Source: Actinokineospora inagensis DSM 44258
GTDB lineage: Bacteria > Actinomycetota > Actinomycetes > Mycobacteriales > Pseudonocardiaceae
Direction: 5' to 3'
Assembly: GCF_000482865.1 (NCBI RefSeq)
Contig: NZ_AXWW01000059.1
Location: forward strand, 1 to 44,672
Length of the DNA stretch: 44,672 nucleotides
Positions 40,138 to 44,672 of this stretch are shown here, one piece after another; within the stretch, counting starts at the first letter, position 1, and the number at the start of each line of letters is the position of its first letter. The notes under the pieces were generated by a model. The model was not told where the DNA came from and did not search any database. It saw nothing but the letters and a program-made list of their open reading frames with translations. The position numbers and the translations under genes were made by a program.

Positions 40138-41400
40138 TCAAATAATCGCGTCGACACCAATGCGCTTCTGACCAGTCAGTAAATCATTGGCCAACGCCCA
40201 CCTTAGAGCACAAAGCTTCACCCTCTCTGACCGTGCACTATCCACAGCCACAGTCAGAGCCTCATACTTTTCGACAATTCGCAGCTGCACATCAAGTGGT
40301 GGAACTCTTACAGCTAGATCCATGACGACCTCGGAGCTTATTTTTACCATACTTTCCGAAGTGCCCGAGGCGCGCGCTTGAATCTGGCGCCTGCAGTGGT
40401 CAGACCTAAGTACGAGCTCCAGAAATTCTGCCCGCACCTCACCTCCCACACGTAGCCTCATCATTAGGTCTGGATAAATACAGGGAAAACCTACGTCTTC
40501 ATACCTGCCAACCATACCAACAAGCTCACGAGTATTAGCTCGACTGATCAACAAATCACCCTCAGCAAGCATTGCTCGACCAATAAGAGGGTCGCCATCA
40601 GGGGCATACTTCAACTGCGTCGCAGAGAAGCCATTCGCAGTAAGGCAGCCAAGACCGAGCATATAAACGCCAGAAAATGAAGAACTCGGCTTCGGACTGT
40701 AGCCATTCCTAGGGCGACCATCTAGCAGTTCACCCAATTTTACTGATCTCCAGCCGGCCGCAAGGCCACCCAGGCCTGCGCCCAGCGCACCCCCAAGGAA
40801 CTCCTTCCTCAGGCACTCAAGCTTAGCAATGAATCGCTCGACCGAACGGATGGACTCATCGACAGAGTCCAATACTGCAACAATCGGACGCTGCTCACTC
40901 TCGGCAGGGACACCAATTCGCAGATTTGCCAGCTGCCGCGTAGGTAGTCGACCAGTCCCGTGGCCAGCCTCGTCCACCATAACTAGTATCTCGTTTTGTT
41001 TGGCCTTCAAACAATAAACAAGAAAACGGGGATTGACACCAGGGCCCGCGAGGATCGCCTTGCAATCCTGTCCGAATGTCACTTCACGAGCCGTGATCCC
41101 AACACGAAACTCGCTCTTGAGACTCATCCCCCTGACAACAAAGACGATAGTTCCAGGCGGAACACGAGAGGTTCCGCTTCTGGCACCAAGTTCGGAAACC
41201 TTGCGGTCGGAGTCAAAGATTTCCATCGACTTGAGACTCGCAGCGCTGATCCACGGAATTTCGCCGTCCCAATACGCCGGGTTAGCTGTCGAAGGGGTAC
41301 CGCCCGACAGCCAGGTGCCAATCCGTCCCAGCTCGATGACATCCCAATCTGACGGATACTCGGACACGAACGAACTCCCATCACTGCCCAGTCGTAACAC
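40138..41400 (-). CDS. hsdS: Type I restriction-modification system, specificity subunit
   Basis: 420 aa. Two target-recognition domains, each followed by a conserved helix: the first starts at WDVIELGRIGTWLSGGTP and ends with the helix around VLDSVDESIRSVERFIAKLE; the second starts near WRSVKLGELLDG and ends with VEKYEALTVAVDSARSERV. It determines the bipartite DNA site for both restriction and methylation. Base composition is visibly more AT-rich than its neighbours, with many codons such as TTA and ATA, suggesting recent exchange. It is first in the operon, 271 bp before rloA. Confidence 0.93.
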   Translation of the reverse strand: MLRLGSDGSSFVSEYPSDWDVIELGRIGTWLSGGTPSTANPAYWDGEIPWISAASLKSMEIFDSDRKVSELGARSGTSRVPPGTIVFVVRGMSLKSEFRVGITAREVTFGQDCKAILAGPGVNPRFLVYCLKAKQNEILVMVDEAGHGTGRLPTRQLANLRIGVPAESEQRPIVAVLDSVDESIRSVERFIAKLECLRKEFLGGALGAGLGGLAAGWRSVKLGELLDGRPRNGYSPKPSSSFSGVYMLGLGCLTANGFSATQLKYAPDGDPLIGRAMLAEGDLLISRANTRELVGMVGRYEDVGFPCIYPDLMMRLRVGGEVRAEFLELVLRSDHCRRQIQARASGTSESMVKISSEVVMDLAVRVPPLDVQLRIVEKYEALTVAVDSARSERVKLCALRWALANDLLTGQKRIGVDAII

Positions 41401-41495
41401 CGCAGCTTAGCTGGTGTGCAGGAAACGTTCGCGGGTCTCCTGGGCGAACACACTGGATCATGCATGCGCCGAGCCTCAGGTTCACGCTCGCCTGG

Positions 41496-43153
41496 TCAGG
41501 GCAGGTGAGCCCAGTCGAGTTCTTGGCGTAGCGCCCACTTCGTGCGGTGCGCGTCGCGCAACGCGGCCATGTGGTCGCAGAAGTCACCGTCGCGGTCGCA
41601 GCGGGCGAACACGTCCCTGGCCTCGGCCAGCAGACGGGCCGCCGCCTGGTAGGAGTCACGGTTGCGGAGCTCGATCGCCCGGTCGGCGGCGCGGAGGAGG
41701 ATCGGGATGGCGTCGGCCGGGTGGCTCGCGGCACGGGTGCGCGCGAGGCGGAGCCACAGACCGTCCGAGCACCGCCGTCGACAGCCGCCTGCCAGGCGGC
41801 ATCGATCTCGTCGTCGGCGAGCAGGATCTCCACCAGCGTCGAGCGCCCTGACGACCAGGATCCCGTGGCTGGTGGTGCGTCGGAGAGCCAGGCGAGCGCG
41901 CGTTCCCTCCAGAGCGGAAAGCCTTCGGCGGTGGCATGGCGCAGCGTGCGGAAGGTCTCCAGGCTCGGGCGGTCGGTGAAGTTGGCCCACAACATCTCGC
42001 CCGCCAGGTCACGCCGGCCGGCGCGTAGGTGGATCTCGGCAGCCAGATCGCGCAGGCGGAAGTCAGGTCGAAGTCGGCGAGGCCGCGTTCCAGCCAGGTC
42101 AGCGCCTCGTCGTCACGTCCGTCGGCGCACAGCCGCTCGGCGATGCGCAGCACGTCGTAGGTGCTGGTCAAGTCCCGCGCCAGCACCTCGATCAGTCCGT
42201 CGGTCCCTCCCGACGACTCCGCCAGGTTCTCCATGAGGTGGGTGATGACGAAGCGGCGGGCGCCGTAGTCGTTCGGCTTCTTCGGCGGCAACTTCCGCCA
42301 GCCCTGCTCGACAAGTTGCCGGTACTGTGCCAAGCCCGCTGAGCCGAGCACTTCCTCATACGCGGGCAACACGTCGAGGAACACCTCGTAGTCGCTGCTC
42401 ACCGCACGCGTGACCAAACGCTCGGCCAGCTCGACCGGGTCCGGTGAGCCCGCCTCACATGCCGCCAGATGGATCTCCTCTAGGCGGGCGATCGCCTCGG
42501 ACAACCCTCCGTCGGAGTCGTCCACCCGCTCAGCGGAGGACTCCAGCAGTTCCAGCGCGTACTCCGCGAGAGTGATCGCCGCATCGGCGAACCCGGCTCC
42601 GACCAGTCGCTCGACCTCGTCCAAAGCCTCACCGACGTGCAGGAAGTAGCCGTACGCTCCGCCGTAGTCGACGAAATCGGGAATGTCGATGGCGCGTTCC
42701 AAGCGGTCTCTGATGTCCCGGTCGTCGAACGCGTTCTCCTGCCCGGCCGCGATGGCGAGCCGCGCCCACAGCGCCCGATCCGACTTCGCGGCCGTCATCA
42801 GCTGCTCGATCAGCCACTCCTGATCGCAACCACGCAGGAACGATCGCAAGCGCCTGTCCGACAGCGGCTTCGGGCGCGGCTCCCCCACCTCACCGCCTTG
42901 GTTCAGCTACGCCAGCGAAGCAGCGACAGCAGCGACGCAATGCGTGCAGAACACGCCGTCGGCTCCGTACGGGCATGAGCAACGCCCGTGCAAGCCCTTC
43001 GGCGTGACATCGAGCCGCACGCGGTAAGTCCGGATGCCGTCCACCGTCGCGGTCACAGTCGACCCGTCCACCGTGACCCGCCGAACCTGGCCAGCCTCGC
43101 TCGAACGACCTCTCGTCAGCCAGCTTGCGCACGGTGCTCTTGCTCACCACCAC
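41496..43153 (-). pseudogene. SWIM zinc-finger protein, decayed
   Basis: Reading right to left, the gene begins VVSKSTVRKLADERSFERG, shifts frame near 43100 and continues with a SWIM domain containing CSCPYGADGVFCTHCVA. An in-frame TAG at 42909-42907 sits where relatives appear to have tryptophan (SLA*LNQGG). The frame then stays open as a helical-repeat protein until about 42065, shifts to MLWANFTDRPSLETFRT, and shifts again near 41775 into CSDGLWLRLARTRAASHP. It ends ALRQELDWAHLP. Joined, this is one protein of about 550 aa of the actinobacterial SWIM family (DNA or protein binding, role unknown). At least four lesions make it non-functional. Confidence 0.8.
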
Positions 43154-43322
43154 GGCTAATCATCCTGCCAGGCAGGTGCTAGAAGCGTTCCCCGCACCAG
43201 GCACACCTCCACCGCGCCGCATCAGCGACACGCCACTCGTTTTGGTGAATCACTTCCATCGAGCGCCACCGGAGACGGATTTGGCGGTGAGATGGTCCCC
43301 CGCCCCGAAAGGCACCTCCCCG

Positions 43323-44054
43323 ATGACCTCGCTCTCCCCCTCGCACCTGGACGTGATCGAACAGCGGTTCCTCGCGATGACCGCCGGCCCGGAGCCGTTG
43401 ACCCTCGACTGCGCGGCACTCGGATGCGGCCTTCCCGACGAGGAGCTGCCTCTGGACCGCGTGCGCGTACTGCTCCTCAAGCGACAGACGAGCTGGGTGA
43501 GTAAGGACGCTGTGTGGAAGGAACTCGTCCGAAGGGCACACGCGGCACCTGAACCGTGGACCACCATCGCGGCCGCGATGATGATGCCCGGTCTCAAGCA
43601 CATCGCCGGAAAGCTGGGATCCCGCTTCTGCGGTGACCGCAACGATCTGGACTCCGAGATCCTCGAGGGCTTCCTCCAAGCACTGGACGTCGCCGATGCG
43701 CGGTCGCCGAAGATCTTCGGGCAGCTCTACTGGGCAGCCTTCCGACGCGGCCACGAAGCCTGCAACAGCGAAAGGCGGCGGGCGATGTCCCGGTCCGATC
43801 TCACCGACACCGCGATCGACGCCCGCACAGCCGACGGGCATCCGGACCTCGTCCTAGCAGGAGCGATGCTGTCCGGTGTCATCACACCCCACGAGGCCGA
43901 CCTCGTCTCCGATGTGCTCCTGGACCACGGAGACCGATCGACCGCGGCCAAGCGACGCGGTATGAACCGCCACCAGGTGGCAGCGCAGCTGAACACCGCC
44001 TCCCGCCACCTCGCCGACTACCTCCTCGGCAGCGCTCTTCGTCCGGCCGTATGA
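43323..44054 (+). CDS. Sigma-factor-like helix-turn-helix protein
   Basis: 243 aa from an ATG with GAAAGG about 10 nt upstream. The middle (GDRNDLDSEILEGFLQALDV) resembles sigma region 2 of remote sigma-like proteins. The C-terminal part (EADLVSDVLLDHGDRSTAAKRRGMNRHQVAAQLNTASRHLADYL) resembles a region 4 HTH. It is probably a transcription regulator of the island, but the family is not certain. Its stop overlaps the whiB start by 4 bp. Confidence 0.65.
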   Translation: MTSLSPSHLDVIEQRFLAMTAGPEPLTLDCAALGCGLPDEELPLDRVRVLLLKRQTSWVSKDAVWKELVRRAHAAPEPWTTIAAAMMMPGLKHIAGKLGSRFCGDRNDLDSEILEGFLQALDVADARSPKIFGQLYWAAFRRGHEACNSERRRAMSRSDLTDTAIDARTADGHPDLVLAGAMLSGVITPHEADLVSDVLLDHGDRSTAAKRRGMNRHQVAAQLNTASRHLADYLLGSALRPAV

Positions 44055-44314
44055 CCAAACTCGTGGCGCTGCGTGCACCGAAGTGGCAGGGGCACGCAGC
44101 ATGCCGAAACGCAGACCGAGAAGTCGACTGGATCGACGCCGAGCCACGAAGCAAGGCTGCGGCGGCCTGCAAAGAGATCTGTCGCCTGTGCCCGGTCCGC
44201 CTGACCTGCGCCATCACGGCACTCACCAGGGATGAGAGCTACGGCGTGTGGGGCGGCATGGATCAGGCCGACCGCGAGGCGCTGAGACATGCCGATGCTC
44301 AGATCGCAGCATGA
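44051..44314 (+). CDS. WhiB-family transcriptional regulator
   Basis: 87 aa. The four iron-sulfur cysteines are at C18, C44, C47 and C53 (C-Xn-C-X2-C-X5-C), followed by the turn GVWGG at 65-69 and a short basic tail. One extra cysteine is at C40. WhiB-like proteins bind a [4Fe-4S] cluster and sigma factor and occur on many actinobacterial mobile elements. Coupled at both ends with its neighbours (ATGA overlaps). Confidence 0.93.
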   Translation: MTKLVALRAPKWQGHAACRNADREVDWIDAEPRSKAAAACKEICRLCPVRLTCAITALTRDESYGVWGGMDQADREALRHADAQIAA

Positions 44315-44514
44315 ACGCAACTTCCGGCTCCAAGCAGCGGATCCGCCGCCAGCAGCAACATGAAGCCGCAGACGTCGTCTTCGAGATCAATCTCGTTGAC
44401 GGTATCGAAGCTCAGCGTCTCGGCCTGCAACAGGCGGCGGTAATCCGCGACATAGTTCAGTGGCACCGCCGACACGGCAGCAACGCGCCACCACACGCGG
44501 CCGCTACAACATAA
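44311..44514 (+). CDS. Small protein of unknown function
   Basis: 67 aa, starting at an ATG that overlaps the whiB stop by 4 bp. A basic, glutamine-rich N terminus (QRIRRQQQHEAADVV) leads to a possible helix (LGLQQAAVIRDIVQWHRR). No family is recognised. The coupled start is the best evidence that it is translated. The stretch after it (44515-44586) shows nothing. Confidence 0.5.
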   Translation: MNATSGSKQRIRRQQQHEAADVVFEINLVDGIEAQRLGLQQAAVIRDIVQWHRRHGSNAPPHAAATT

Positions 44515-44586
44515 AGCTGGCCTGCACGACCAGGCATCCAACCTGAAACCGCTGGTCAGCACTGTTCCCATCCTTTGGTACTCCCG

Positions 44587-44672
44587 CCCGAGGTCCGGCC
44601 CTCCGCAGAACGGGTCTCGCGCAGGTTGGTGCCCTCCCCGAGGTCCGGCCCTCCGCAGAACGGGTCTCGCGC
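44587..44672 (+). repeat. 36-bp direct repeat with 50-bp period, cut by the window end
   Basis: Two identical 36-bp copies (44587-44622 and 44637-44672) start CCCGAGGTCCGG and end GGTCTCGCGC, separated by 14 bp. The second copy ends exactly at the window edge, so the array may be longer. Its 14-bp gap is too short for a CRISPR spacer. Confidence 0.7.

Noticed and set aside
44587..44672. CRISPR repeats at the right edge
   Set aside because: A 14-bp interval is too short for a spacer; only two copies are visible.

Overview
The window looks like chromosomal DNA of a high-GC actinobacterium. GTG starts are common, third codon positions are strongly GC, and several WhiB/Rho/NrtL-type features are actinobacterial. 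The gene order nrtL-lysA-hom-thrC-thrB-rho-rpmE-prfA-prmC-sua5-wecA-atpI-atpBEFHAGD is the one I know from mycobacteria and relatives. The family is probably Pseudonocardiaceae, but that is inference; no rRNA is present.

Region 1 (about 1-612) holds no convincing gene. It has a 284-bp repeat with a 148-bp hairpin core, a short direct repeat and a strong terminator for the ATP synthase operon. Region 2 (613-23480) is conserved core on the minus strand: the F1Fo ATP synthase operon with its upstream atpI, wecA and threonylcarbamoyl-AMP synthase; a TPR membrane protein; the translation-termination group prmC-prfA-rpmE; rho; and a translationally coupled threonine/lysine biosynthesis operon. Two plus-strand genes interrupt it (a secreted protein near 10.8-11.4 kb and a small membrane protein at 15.0-15.4 kb). 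Between 11.72 and 12.51 kb lies a degenerate tandem array of a 19-bp unit, about 40 copies. The epsilon subunit gene atpC, expected right after atpD, is not in the window.

Region 3 (23.5-29.6 kb) is envelope and transport: a plus-strand DUF3105-DUF3105-DUF305 set, the second copy of the 284-bp repeat in inverted orientation, a CDF metal exporter with a promoter that looks operator-controlled, a secreted lytic transglycosylase, and a UgpC/MsmX-type sugar ABC ATPase.

Region 4 (29.8-44.7 kb) begins at a tRNA-Arg(CCG) gene and looks like a genomic island. An IS5-like element sits near the tRNA. Next is a defence operon read right to left: hsdS, then rloA-rloB, hsdM, hsdR and a YgjP-type metallopeptidase, nearly all coupled or only a few bases apart. 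Upstream of hsdS is a decayed SWIM zinc-finger gene with at least four lesions. The right end carries a coupled cassette of a sigma-like HTH protein, a WhiB regulator and a 67-aa protein, and the window stops inside a 50-bp-period repeat. No integrase is visible, so the island's far boundary is outside the window.

The most distinctive items are the RloAB pair built into the type I restriction operon, the 19-bp array, the paired inverted hairpin repeats with the missing atpC, and the DUF3105/DUF305 operon.
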